A stretch of 64,000 nt of DNA from positions 124,224,458 to 124,288,457 of the forward strand of contig NC_081552.1 in assembly GCF_963082655.1 (NCBI RefSeq), in the 5' to 3' direction. Position 1 is the first letter of the stretch, and each line of letters begins with the position of its first letter. The notes below the pieces were generated by a model, which was not told where the DNA came from, ran no database searches, and saw only the letters and a list, made by a program, of their open reading frames with translations. This DNA is from Stomoxys calcitrans. Lineage: Eukaryota > Arthropoda > Insecta > Diptera > Muscidae. Positions 46,533 through 57,275 of the stretch are shown piece by piece. The position numbers and the translations under genes were made by a program.

Positions 46533-46980
46533 GTTATTGGGCAGACAGTTTGGTTTGTTATTTGAAGGAATGAGGTTCGGAAGAGAGAAACTGAAAAAAA
46601 TGTGGCTAGATGTTATAGATAAAAACAAAAAATAAAGCGATAAATGTTTTATTTTTTCTCATATGTAAACTCAAAAAATTTTGAACCTCAACACTAGTTA
46701 AAATGATCTAAGTTGTTTGACTCTTTGACTATTTTTCCACTTCAATATTTGCTAACAACACAAAAGCAAAACATTTTCTCACTTCTTTTCATCAAAGAAG
46801 GCCATGCTTTTTATCCTTGTCATGCTCTATTTACAGGCACAATGTCTCACCATTAGAAGAGTGTTTAATTTATTGTTCTTAATTTCGAGCATGTATTGGT
46901 AAACTCAAGAAATGGGAAAGAATATTTTAGTTTTATTGATATTTAGTTAACTAAAAATTTTTATATCTTTAAGTAGCTCA
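46533..46980. other. AT-rich spacer
   Basis: Nothing recognised. Confidence 0.45.
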
Positions 46981-47998
46981 TTATACCCTCCACCATAGGA
47001 TGGGGGTATACTAATTTCTTCATTCTGTTTGTAACTCCTCGAAATATTCGTCTAAGACACCATAAAGTGTATATATTCTTGATCGTCATGACATTTTAAG
47101 TCAAACTAGCCATGTCCATCCGTCCGTCTGTCTGTCGAAACCACGCTGACTTTAGAACAGTAAAGTTAGTCGCTTGAAATTTTGCACAAATACTTCTTAT
47201 TAGTGTAGGTCGGTTGGGATTGTAAATGGGCTATATCGGTCTACGTTTTGATATAGCTCCAATATAAACCAATCTGGAATCTTGATTTCTTGAGCCGCTA
47301 GAGGGCGCAATTATTATCCGATTTAGCTGAAATTTTGCATGAGGTGTTTTGTTATGTCTTCCAACAACTATGCTGAGTAAGGTTTAAATCGGTCCATAAG
47401 CTGATATAGCTGCCATATAAACCGATCTGTGGTCTTGACTTCTTGAGCCACTAGAGGAAGCAATTATTATCCGAATTGGCTGAAATTTTGCATGAGGTAT
47501 TTTGTTATGTCTTCCAACAACTGTGCTGAGTATGGTTTAAATCGGTCCATAACCAGATATAGCTTCCATATAAATCGATCTGGGGTCTTGACTTCTTGAG
47601 CCACTAGAGAGCGCAAGTATTATCCGATTTAGCTGAAATTTTGTACAATGACTTCTCTTATGACCTTTAACATATGTGTCGAAAATGGCATGAATCGGTT
47701 TATAGCCTAATGCAGCTCCGCTATAAACCGATCTCCCTATTTTACTTCTTCAGTCCCTAAAGTGCGCAATTCTTATTAGATTTGGTTGAAATTTTACACA
47801 ATGACTTCTACTATGGTCTCCAATATTCAGTTCAATTGTGGTCCGAAATGAACCATAACTTGATATTGTTTCAATTCTTTTCTTTTATCCTTTGTTTGCC
47901 TAAAAAGAGATACCGTGGCAAGAGCTCGACAAATACGATCCATGGTGGAGGGTTTATAAGATTCGGCCCTGCCGAGCTAAGCACGCTTTTACTTGTTC
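46981..47998 (+). mobile_element. Helentron/DINE-like family A, copy A10
   Basis: TATACCCTCCACCAT (46983), short GTCY tract (47114-47136), four to five units, ATGGTGGAGGGTTTA (47942-47956), a mutated stem-loop TTCGGCCCTGCCGAG (47964-47978) and 3' end CTTTTACTTG. Moderately diverged. Confidence 0.75.
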
Positions 47999-48125
47999 AG
48001 TAATAAATTTCAGAAAAGGTATTGCCAACGATGATATGTTTTTGCCAATGTTTAGTAAAATTCTCTCTTAATATTCACGAGTAGTTAGTTTTATACGACT
48101 ATTTTCTCACTCTTTAGGAATTTTT

Positions 48126-48343
48126 AACTAACCGTGGATAAATATCATGGACTAACGAGTATTATATAATTAACTTCTATATATGATAAGCATTTTTCTG
48201 GGTGTTTGTAAAAAGTTTGATTATATACCCAATTAACTAATCGTGGATAAATATCATGGACTAACGAGTATTTTGTAATTAACTCCTATTTACGATAAGC
48301 ATTTTTCTGGGTATTTGTAAAAAATTTTATTATATAACCAATT
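48126..48343. repeat. Tandem duplication, 109 bp x 2
   Basis: AACTAAYCGTGGATAAATATCATGG begins at 48126 and 48235; both units continue through GACTAACGAGTATT and AAGCATTTTTCTGGGT. A few substitutions separate them. The flanks 47999-48125 and 48344-48559 hold nothing recognised. Confidence 0.8.
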
Positions 48344-48594
48344 AAAGATGAAGAAGGAAAATTAATATATTGTAGTAGTCTGCTTTGGCTTTTTAAAGTG
48401 AATAACTCGAAAAGAAATTTAATTATTTTACTTGCAAAAAGCATATAATTTTCACTGGAACATAAATCTATTTTTCATAACAACTTTTATCAAAGAACAT
48501 CCTTTCATGCTTATTTTTAAGATTTCTGGTGCACCGAATGCAACTAAAAGCAGGAAGCGTCATTTCAGGTAAATCTTATTAAAACTATTTTTGA

Positions 48595-49000
48595 AGCTGC
48601 TTCTGTAGGCAAGAAAAGCCTCATTGTAGGAAGTGATGCTAATGCACATCAGCAGATATAGGGAAGTTCGGATGTCAACGAAAAGGGTGAGCTGCTTATT
48701 GAATATATTATAAGTTGCAATCTGGCGATTTGTAATAAAAGGGATAAACCGACCTTTATTACCAGGAACAGGCAAGAGGTACTAGGTATTACCTTTCTAT
48801 CGGAAGATATAAGTGGAAGAATGTGCGACTGGGAAGTGTTGAATGACCACAGCTTCTCTGATCATCGTTATGTTAATTTTTACCTTGGAGAAAATACTGA
48901 AATACTAAACAGAAGAAAGGCGGATTGGGATAAATTTCGGCACAAATTCTGCACCACTATCCCTTCTAGACTAGAAAAAGAAGTGAAAAGAGGATATAGA
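48595..49000 (+). pseudogene. LINE copy 3 endonuclease (APE-type), C-terminal half
   Basis: GKKSLIVGSDANAHQQ (about 48610-48658) corresponds to the (V/G)DFNAH motif of APE-like LINE endonucleases and is followed by a stop. NLAICNKRDKPTFITRN (about 48718-48770) and NDHSFSDHRYVNFYLG (about 48843-48890) include the SDH motif with the catalytic His. This enzyme would nick target DNA to prime reverse transcription. The N-terminal half is absent. Confidence 0.65.
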
Positions 49001-49338
49001 CATAGTGGTCAAGCGGATCACGAAGGCCCTGATTGACTCGCTTGGGTCAGCATGCCCTAGTGCCAAGCCAAGGGGCACTAGGGAATGCTGGTTGGTCTAA
49101 GGAAGGACTGCAGAAAACTCTTCAACAAAGCAAAAGCCACAAGAGCACCACACGATTGGGACATCTATCAGGCTGAATTAAGAAAATATATGGGCGAGCT
49201 TACAACGGTTCAAAACCAATCCTGGGTATAATTCTGCAGCTCCGGGAAAGATATATCTGAGGCCTCTAGGCTAAGCAAGATTCTGTCCTCGAGACCCATT
49301 ACGGTGGGTATATCCAGACGTCAGAGAATGTATGGACA

Positions 49339-50500
49339 ATGCCTAGTGAGGAAACACTAGAACAACTCGTTGATACAAATTTCCCGGGAAATTCTTTAAC
49401 GGACAACGCGGCGCCAGAAGAGGTTGTCACTGATATGAAATCGTCGGAGGCCATTAGGGAAATTGTGTCTGAGCCGAAAATCCTTTGGGCGATAAGAAGT
49501 TTCGACTCATTTAAGTTGCCAGGCCCTGCTGATGTTTCACCGGTTGAATTACAAGCTGTGTCTGATAGACTGGTTCCCTGGCTTAAGGTGATATACTTTG
49601 CTTGTATCAGAATGTCATTTATACCTGTGGGATGGAGGGAAACGAAGGTCATTTTCATTCCGAAAGCAGGAAAACCCTATCACTCGAAAGATTTTCGCCC
49701 TGTTAGTCTGTCATCCTTTATGCTGAAGACTCTTGAGATGTTGATTGAAACATATCCTGAAGATCGACAGTCGCGGCAGCAGTATGCACATAGTAAGGGC
49801 AAGTCCACTGAAACAGCCCTTCTCTCGCTGGCAAGGAATATACAATGGTAGTATATCTTGGCATTGAAGGTGCTTTCAATAATGTAAAACCGACATCAAT
49901 CATGAAGGAGTTGGAGTTTCTAGGCATCAACTCTACAGAAAGTTTATTAAAAACTTACTTACTAAAAGATGCATTACGGCAGGCATGGGATCTGTGGATC
50001 TAAAAAGATGGGTCATCTACTTTTATAGCCATTAACAATATATTATTGTCTCTGGAAGAAAAAGGCGAAAAAGTGGTCGCGTATGCTGATCACGTGGAAA
50101 TTGCGGTTAGGGAAATTTCTCAGCACTCTATGAGATATACTTCAGGAAGCTCTACATGCAACAGCAAATTGGGCTACCGAAAGTGGTCTGGGTATAAATC
50201 CGTGCAAGGCAGAAGTAGTTATTTTCAGCAGGAGATACAAGTTGCCTACAGTAGAACCTGTCTCCTTGGATGGAGAGAATATCCTATTTACAGAAAGCGC
50301 AAAATACCTGGGTGTTTTGCTGAACAAGAAATTGAACTTCAAATCCAACATTTTGGAAAAGGCAAGAAAGGCAACTCATGCCCTATATACCTGCAAGAGA
50401 GCCATTGGCAAAAGTTGACTGAGACCGCGTGTCATGCATTGGGTATATACCGCAGTTGTCAGACCTATTATGTTATATGGTGTTGTGGTCTGGTGGATGG
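49339..50500 (+). pseudogene. LINE copy 3 reverse transcriptase (degraded)
   Basis: A 170-codon frame at 49339-49851 covers RT blocks 0-2: SFDSFKLPGPADVSPVELQ (Pro-Gly-Pro-Asp reduced to PGPA), RETKVIFIPKAGKPYHSKDFRPVSLSSFMLKTLE and QQYAHSKGKSTETALLSL. LGIEGAFNNVKP follows in another frame (about 49858-49895). The YADD box is TAT GCT GAT CAC (50082-50093), YADH. The thumb KYLGVLLNKKLN is at about 50305-50340. The best-preserved RT of the three copies, but inactive. Confidence 0.7.
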
Positions 50501-50774
50501 CGCTTCAAAAATCCACCTACTGCTTAATACTTAACCGGATCCAAAGCATGGCTTGTTTGTGCATTACACCCGTACTGAGGACGACACCATCCGATGCACT
50601 AAATTTAATGTTACATCTTATGCCTCTGGACATTGTGGCTACACAAATTGCAGCGACCACTGCCGTGAGGTTAAAAGTTAAGGGAGCTTTCTCATTGGTC
50701 ATGTGGCGGCCACGGACACTGTGTTATACTTGATTCAATATCCGATGTCCAGGCAGTGTGGATTACACCCTACC

Positions 50775-51446
50775 TGAGCCACTTTTTGATAAAAAGTACT
50801 GTACCACTATTCCTGACAGAACCGATTGGACCTACGGTATCCCTCGTAACAGAAGTTATATAGATTTCTATACGGATGGTTCCAAACTAAACAACCAGGT
50901 GGGCTTTGGGGTGTACTCTAAAGATCTAGAACTGGTCATATCAAAGAGGTTACCCGAACACTGTAGTGTGTATCAAGCCGAGATACTTGCAATTACGGAA
51001 GTGGTGGAATGGCGTGAGCCACTTTTTGATTAAAAGTACTGTACCACTGTTCCTGACAGAACCGATTGGACCTACGATATCCCTAGTAACAGAAGTAACA
51101 TAGATATCTATACGGATGGTTCCAAACTAAACGACCAGGTGGGCTTTGGGGTGTGTCTAAAGATCTAGAACTGGTCATATCAAAGAGGTTACCCGAACAC
51201 AGCAGTGTGTATCAAGCAAAGATCCTTTCAATTATGGAAGTGGTGGAATGGCTAAGATATAATGTCATTACGACGATTGACACAAATATCTTCTCGGACA
51301 GCCAGAGAGCCATTAAATACCTGGAGAACGTATTTCTGAACACAAGAACCGACCTCGACCGTCGCAGATCTCTCAACGAGATGGCTGAACAATTCAAAAT
51401 TCACCTGGTCTGGGTGCCGGACCACAGAGATATCCCAGGCAATTGA
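50775..51446 (+). pseudogene. LINE copy 3 RNase H with a 240-bp internal duplication
   Basis: GAGCCACTTTTTGAT starts at 50775 and 51015. The 240-bp unit carries RNase H motif 1 (FYTDGSKLN) and the segment up to VVEW. The first unit has QAEILAI with the catalytic Glu; the second has QAKILSI, Glu to Lys. The rest (NIFSDSQRAIKYL with Asp; VWVPDHRDIPGN) follows the second unit only. The duplication is a multiple of three. Confidence 0.75.
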
Positions 51447-52375
51447 AAAGCGGACGAGCATGCGAGACTTTGAACTATCCTAGACACTCCAGGGACACTG
51501 GAATCTGTGGGTATGGCTCTAGCGACATGTAATCTAAGTTTTCAGGACCAGGCCCGAAGAGCAACGAGTGAAAGATGGTCACAAAGAGGGGGCTGTGAGC
51601 ATACCAAAACTATGTAGCCTCAACTAGACTTGAAGCAGTCTACTGCTTTGCCGTCATTGGCAAGAACAGACGTCTCAGTTATGACAGGTCTTTGTCTAAT
51701 CGGAAAACATGTTGACAGACAGAAGGTTGCCTGCAACGACTTTTGCAGAAGCTGTAAGAACATCGAAGAAGAAGAGACTATAGAACACCTTCTGTGTGTG
51801 TGTCCCGCACTAGCAGTTAAAAGGAGTTCCACTTTAGATTCTCATTTCTTTGAGAACCTGTCTGATTAAGCGGATGTGAACATTCGTAAGTTATTGGGCT
51901 TTTTAAAGCGATCTGGATGGTTCAATGGTAGAAACTAGAACGCATCTTCCGTCTTCTGTTCCTTTGGTATTACAATGAACGAAAACGTTAAAGAGGACTG
52001 CCGCTTTACTGTCATTGGCTATAACAGACGTCTCAGCCATTGTTTCCGTCATGACAGATCACTTTCTAATCGGAAAACATGCTGACACACTGAAGGTTGC
52101 CAGCAACGACTTTTTCAGAAGTTGTGAGGACATCGAAGAAGAAGAGACTATAGAACACCTTCTGTGTATATGTCCCGCACTAGCAGTTAGAAGGAGTTCC
52201 ACTTTAGGTTCTAATTTCTTTGAGAACATTCGCAAGTTGTTGGGCTTTTTAAAGCGATCTGGATGGTTCAACGGAAGGAACTAGAATGCAACTTCTGTTC
52301 TTGTGGTATCACAATGGATGAAAATATCTAAGCGAATCTAATGGCAGACTGCCACTTAAATCTAACCTAACCTAT

Positions 52376-52890
52376 GCGTTGTTGCCCATTGACAGATTGA
52401 GAGATTAGTGGAAAATGACACTAACATCACTAAATTGTTGTCAGAAATCTGTGGCAATTCTCTTGCTTGACGTAACTGGCTATGTCTACCAAATCTGGAA
52501 CGGAGTTGCTTATTTATTTCGTTGACGTTATCTGGTTGAATCAACAAAGATGTGACGACTTCTCTGGCTTTTCCTTTCAGGCATTTATGCAACGGTTGAT
52601 TGTTTTCCAAATTTGTGTACCCATATGCTGCAGTAGACTGGATAAAGTCAGTGTAAAACAATGGCCAGTCTTCAGGTCACCACTTAATTCTGGCAGATCT
52701 TGAATTTTTCGTGGTACTATGATGGTCGATGCACTTGAATTTGGTAGGTAATTTATGTGTTGCAAATTTGGCAATGTAATCCAATATGGCTGCGAAAATT
52801 TTGTAGCAGGACCGGCGTTGCTGCTGGCTGCGGTTGGCGCTGCTCGTTCGATTTTCAAACGATACGGCTGCGTGCGTTGACGGCATGGCG
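52376..52890 (-). pseudogene. BEL/Pao LTR retrotransposon gag fragment
   Basis: On the minus strand: PRKIQDLPELSGDLK (about 52675-52720), then after a frameshift FYTDFIQSTAAYGYTNLENNQPLHKCLKGKAREVV and SLLIQPDNVNEINKQLRSRFGR (about 52465-52660). This is the DUF1759-type gag core of BEL/Pao elements: a sparsely charged sequence with a (K/R)CL.G.A...V word. LINE copy 3 cuts it at 52375. No protease, RT, integrase or LTR is visible nearby. A dead fragment. Confidence 0.7.
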
Positions 52891-53150
52891 ACGTTACTGC
52901 TTATAACTCGATTAAATATGGTGGTTGTGGATGTGTGTGGTTGTCATATTTGCAAATTGATACTTAAATGTTGTTGGCGGCGTGGGGCCAATGGCGGTTG
53001 GAAATGGCGTGTGCAAGGCAAAGAAGGTGAGAAATAGAAGAGTTGCTTTAGCGCGATTAGTGGGATCAGAACTGACAAATGTTTTGAGACACAACATGTT
53101 TGAATAGCTTTTTGCAGCTTTCAGTTGCAAAAAATCAAAGAAAGATACGA
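52891..53150. other. Spacer, possibly gag-flanking
   Basis: GC-richer than most of the window. The minus strand is Thr/Pro-rich in short frames, as upstream parts of gag can be, but nothing is diagnostic. Confidence 0.35.
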
Positions 53151-54341
53151 AACAAGTAAAAGCGTGCTAAGTTCGGCCGGGCCGAATCTTATATAGCCTC
53201 CATCATGAATCGCATTTGTCGAGTTCTTTTCCCGGCATCTCTTCTTAGGTAAAAACAAGTAAAAGCGTGCTAAGTTCGGCCGGGCCGAATCTTATATACC
53301 CTCCACCATGGATCGCATTTGTCGAGTTCTTTTCCCGCCATCTCTTCTTAGGCAAAAAAAGGATATAAGAAAAGATTTGCTCTGCTATTAGAGAGATATC
53401 AAGATATGGACCGGTTTGGACCACAATTAAATTATATTATGTTGGAGACCTGTGTAAAATGTCAGCCAATTCGGATAAGAATTGCGCCCTTTGTGGGCTC
53501 AAGAAGTAAAATAGAGAGATCGATTTATATGGAGACTGTATCGGGCTATAGACCGATTCAGACCATAATAAACACGTATGTTAATGGTCATGAGAGAATC
53601 CGTCGTACAAAATTTCAGGCAAATCGGATAATAATTGCGATCTCTAGAGGCTTAAGAAGTCAAGATCCCAGGTCGGTTTATATGGCAGCTTTATCAGGTT
53701 CTATACCGATTTGAACCTTATTTGACACAGTTGTTCAAAGTAAGAATAAAATACGTCATGCAAAATTTCAGCCAAATCGGATAGGAATTGCGCCCTCTAG
53801 AAGCTCAAGAAGTCAAGTCCCCTGATCTGTTTATATGGCAGCTATGTCAGGTTATACACCGATTTGAACCATATTTGGCACAGTTTTTGGATATCATAAT
53901 AAAATACTACGTGCAAAATTTCATTCCAATGGGATAAAAATTGCGCCCTCTAGAGGCTCAAGAAGTCAAGACCAAAGATCGGTTTATATGGCAGCTATAT
54001 CAAAACATGGACCGATATGACCCATTTACAATACCAACCCTCTAGAGGCTCAAGAAGTCAAGACCCAAGATCGGTTTATATGACAGCTATATAAGGTTAT
54101 GGACCGATTTGAGCCATACTTGGCACAGTTGTTGGATATCGTAACAAAACATGTCGTGCAAAATTCCATTCCAATCGGATAAGAATTGTGCACTCTAGAG
54201 GCTCAAGAAGTCAAGACCCAAGATCGGTTTATATGGCAGCTATATCAAAACATGGACCGATATGGCCCATTTACAATACCGACCTATTTGTGCAAAATTT
54301 CAAGCGGCTAGCTTTACTCCTTCGGAAGTTAGCGTGCTTTC

Positions 54342-54373
<32 letters not shown>

Positions 54374-55437
54374 GACGGACAGACGGACGGACATGGCTAG
54401 AACGACATAAAATTTCACGACGATCAAGAATACATATACTTTATGGGGTCTCAGACGAATATTTCGAGTAGTTACAATCAGAATGACGAAATTAGTATAC
54501 CCCCATCTTATGGTGGAGGGTATAAAAAGGATATAAGAAAAGATTTGCTCTGCTATTACAGCGATATCAAGATATGGTCCGGTTTGGACCACAATTAAAT
54601 TATATGTTGAAACCCTGTGTAAAATGTCAGCCAATTCGAATACGAATTGCGCCCTTTTGGGGCTCAAGAAGTAAAACAGAGAGATCGATTAATATGGGAG
54701 CTGTATCGGGCAATAGACCGATTCAGACCATAATAAACATGTATGTTGATGGTCATGAGAGAATCCGTCGTACAAAATTTCAGGCAAATCGGATAATAAT
54801 TGCGATCTCTAGAGGCTTAAGAAGTCAAGATCCCAGGTCGGTTTATATGGCAGCTTTATCAGGTTCTATACCGATTTGAACCTTATTTGACACAGTTGTT
54901 CAAAGTAAGAATAAAATACGTCATGCAAAATTTCAGCCAAATCGGATAAGAATTGCGCCCTCTAGAAGCTCAAGAAGTCAAGTCCCCTGATCTGTTTATA
55001 TGGCAGCTATATCAGGTTATACACCGATTTGAACCATATTTGGCACAGTTGTTGGATATCATAATAAAATACTACGTGCAAAATTTCATTCCAATGGGAT
55101 AAAAATTGCGCCCTCTAGAGGCTCAAGAAGTCAAGACCAAAGATCGGTTTATATGGCAGCTATATCAAAACATGGACCGATATGACCCATTTACAATACC
55201 AACCGACTTACACTAATAAGAAGTATTTGTGCAAAATTTCAAGCGGCTAGCTTTACTCTTTCGGAAGTTAGCGTGCTTTCGACAGACAGACGGACGGACA
55301 TGGCTAGATCGACATAAAATGTCGCGACGATGAAGAATATATATACTTTATGGGGTCTCAGACGAATATTTCAAGTAGTAACAAGCAGAATGACGAAATT
55401 TGTATACCCCCATCCTATGGTGGAGGGTATAAAAATG
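53151..55437 (-). mobile_element. Helentron/DINE-like family A, copy A11, split by copy A12
   Basis: The 3' head of A11 (53151-53253: ACAAGTAAAAGCG, stem-loop, CTTCTTAGGTAAAA) is cut in the A-run, where A12 begins. The rest resumes at about 54525 with AGGATATAAGAAAAGATTTGCTC and continues through internal units, GTCY complement (about 55282-55300) and core to ATGGTGGAGGGTATAAAA at about 55417-55434. In intact copies (for example 30919) the two edges are continuous: TTAGGCAAAAAAGGATATAAG. Confidence 0.75.
53254..54524 (-). mobile_element. Helentron/DINE-like family A, copy A12 (nested in A11)
   Basis: Complete ends: AACAAGTAAAAGCG (53255), stem-loop TTCGGCCGGGCCGAA (53276-53290), GTCY complement (54342-54391) and ATGGTGGAGGGTATAAAA (about 54508-54525). 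Internally chimeric: the terminal unit word AAAACATGGACCGATATG, normally once per element next to the core, occurs twice (54003 and 54249), with ordinary units between. The block 53630-54040 is almost identical to 54790-55200 in A11, pointing to gene conversion or unequal exchange. Confidence 0.75.
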
Positions 55438-56015
55438 TTTGAACAAATGAATCAAAACAGAAAAACCCAAAATGTTGCAAGCCTCAATGTGAATACAATT
55501 GGAATACTTGGAACATGTTGTGTGTTTAATGTTTGTTTTTTACGGTTTTAGGAAGTCCAAGCAGAAACCCCCTCTTCTATTTCTCACCCTCTTTGTTTGC
55601 GGGGCTGTAACTGATGTGAAGTTATGGTCACTTACCTGTGATGATGTACTTTGGAGCCAACATTGAAGTTTTTGGCGTAGGCGATTGCTGTGGTGTAACT
55701 TAACCTGTGTCTATCCCCACTCTTGTTCTTATCACCGGCAGTTTGTGTGGTTGTTGTGTTTATGACACTCGTTGTTGGCCTAGACTCTAGTTGAGTCTCA
55801 TTATGTTGAGCATTCGATACAGTCTCTGCGTTTACATTACCATGCAGGCGAGCACTCCAGATGGAGAATGCTGCATCAATATGTTATTTTCCTTTTTTGG
55901 TGTCCACACACAATTAACACGGCAACAAACTCAGTTATTTCCACATAAAATGTACAAAAAATTGCGGCCGCAACTTCAAGGGTAAGCTTGCATTAAACAC
56001 AAGTACAAACAACTA
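55438..56015. other. Spacer, unrecognised
   Basis: Less AT-rich than other spacers. Short frames only; no motif recognised. Confidence 0.4.
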
Positions 56016-56941
56016 TTGGGTTGCCCAAAAAGTAATTGCGGATTTTTCATATAGCCGGCGTTGAAAAATTTTTTCGACGGCTTGCATTCTTTCTTTTGTC
56101 AGTTATCAGCTGTTACTTTTAGCTTGCTTTAGAAAAAAAGTGCGCGAAATTTTGTTAACATTTGTTTGTTTGGCGTCAATTTTAATATGGAGCAAACAAA
56201 GGAGCATTTTCGTCATATTTCACTTTATTATTTCCGTAAAGGAAAAAACGCGGAGCAGGTTGCTAAAAAGTTACGAGATGTGTATGGTGAATGAATGAAT
56301 TCGATCCGTTTTTAAAACGAATCATAACTGGAGATGAAAAATGGATTGTTTACAACAATGTTAGTCGAAAACGATCATGGTCCAAGCATGGCGAACCAGC
56401 TCAAACCACTTCAAAGCCTGATATCCACCGAAAGAAGGTTATGCTGTCTGTTTGGTGGGATTGGAAGGGTGTGGTATATTTTGAGCTGCTTCCAAGGAAA
56501 AATTCAATACAGCCATCAAGGAGAAGCGACCAGAATTGGTCAATCGTAAAGGTGTCATATTCCACCAGGACAACGCAAGACCGCACACATCTTTGGTCAC
56601 TCGCCAAAAACTGAGTGAGCTTGGCTGGGAACTTTTGATGCATCCACCATATAGCCCTGACCTGGCACCATCAGACTACCATTTATTTCGATCTTTGCAG
56701 AACTCCTTAATTGGTAAAACTTTCGGCAATGATGAGGCTACAAAATCGCACTTGGTTCAGTTTTTTGCTGATAAAGGCCAGAAGTTCTATGAGCGTGGAA
56801 TACAAAATTTGCCAGGAAGATGGCAAAAGGTTATCGAACAAAATGGCAATTATATATTTGATTAAAGTTCATTCTAAGTTTTATTAAAAATGCATTTCCC
56901 TTTTTTTTAAAAAATCCGCAATTACTTTTTGGGCAACCCAA
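56016..56941 (+). mobile_element. mariner element (DD34D, mellifera-like), internally deleted
   Basis: Terminal inverted repeats beginning TTGGGTTGCCCAAAAAG are perfect for about 32 bp at both ends (56016-56047 and 56910-56941), with TA on each side (56014-56015, 56942-56943). At 926 bp it is shorter than the roughly 1.3 kb of full mariners. The transposase DNA-binding region is mostly deleted, joining the N-terminus to the catalytic domain. With intact ends it could in principle still be moved by an enzyme supplied from elsewhere. Confidence 0.85.
56187..56865 (+). pseudogene. mariner transposase, deleted and frameshifted
   Basis: Three pieces: 56187-56294 (MEQTKEHFRHISLYYF to LRDVYGE, then stop), 56291-56535 (NEFDPFLKRIITGDEKWI, first catalytic Asp; SVWWDWKGVVYFELLP; shifted at about 56495) and 56536-56865 (GVIFHQDNARPH, second Asp; PPYSPDLAPSDYHLF, third Asp, 34 residues later; ends NYIFD and stop). 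All three catalytic Asp survive, but roughly 110 residues of the N-terminal region and part of the middle are missing, so no active protein is expected. Confidence 0.8.
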
Positions 56942-57094
56942 TATTGCTGATGTATGCATGTACAAATGTTGATAATGTTTATTTCTAATGGTAAAAAGGT
57001 AATGGATGAAAAAACAATAAAAATTAAATGATCTTGCCCTTGAACTTGAAAAAGAAGAAAAGTGGAAAGGACAGACTGCAATAAGCGAGTGTTA

Positions 57095-57275
57095 AACAAG
57101 TAAAAAGGCGTTAAGTTCGGCCGGGCCGAACTTTGGATACCCACCACCTCGGGTATATATGTAAACCACCTTTCATCAAAATTCGGTGAAAATTTCATAC
57201 CTTATGTCCCATATCAGTTACATCAAAATATGTTCCGATTTGGACCAAATACTAATAAGTACACTAGCTATATCT
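57095..57275 (-). mobile_element. Helentron/DINE-like family B, copy B4 (3' head only)
   Basis: AACAAGTAAAAAGGCGTTAAG, stem-loop TTCGGCCGGGCCGAA (57116-57130), ATACCCACCACCTCGGG and a little internal sequence. It ends where B5 begins; no continuation was found on the far side of B5. Confidence 0.7.

Larger units (their letters stand above)
48560..52375 (+). mobile_element. LINE, LOA-like family, copy 3 (longest)
   Basis: Runs from the C-terminal half of an endonuclease to a CTAACCTAACCTA tail. Order: EN (48595-48890), linker, RT (49330-50500), RNase H (50820-51440, with its 5' part duplicated), the C-terminal knuckle twice (about 51730-51810 and 52105-52180), 3' UTR. 5'-truncated inside the EN. 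Its 3' end abuts a BEL/Pao gag fragment. I found no convincing target-site duplication. Multiple stops and frameshifts. Confidence 0.75.

Noticed and set aside
52376..52890. BEL/Pao gag as part of an infectious retrovirus or complete retrotransposon
   Set aside because: Only a frameshifted gag fragment is present; no protease, RT, integrase, env or LTR was found around it.
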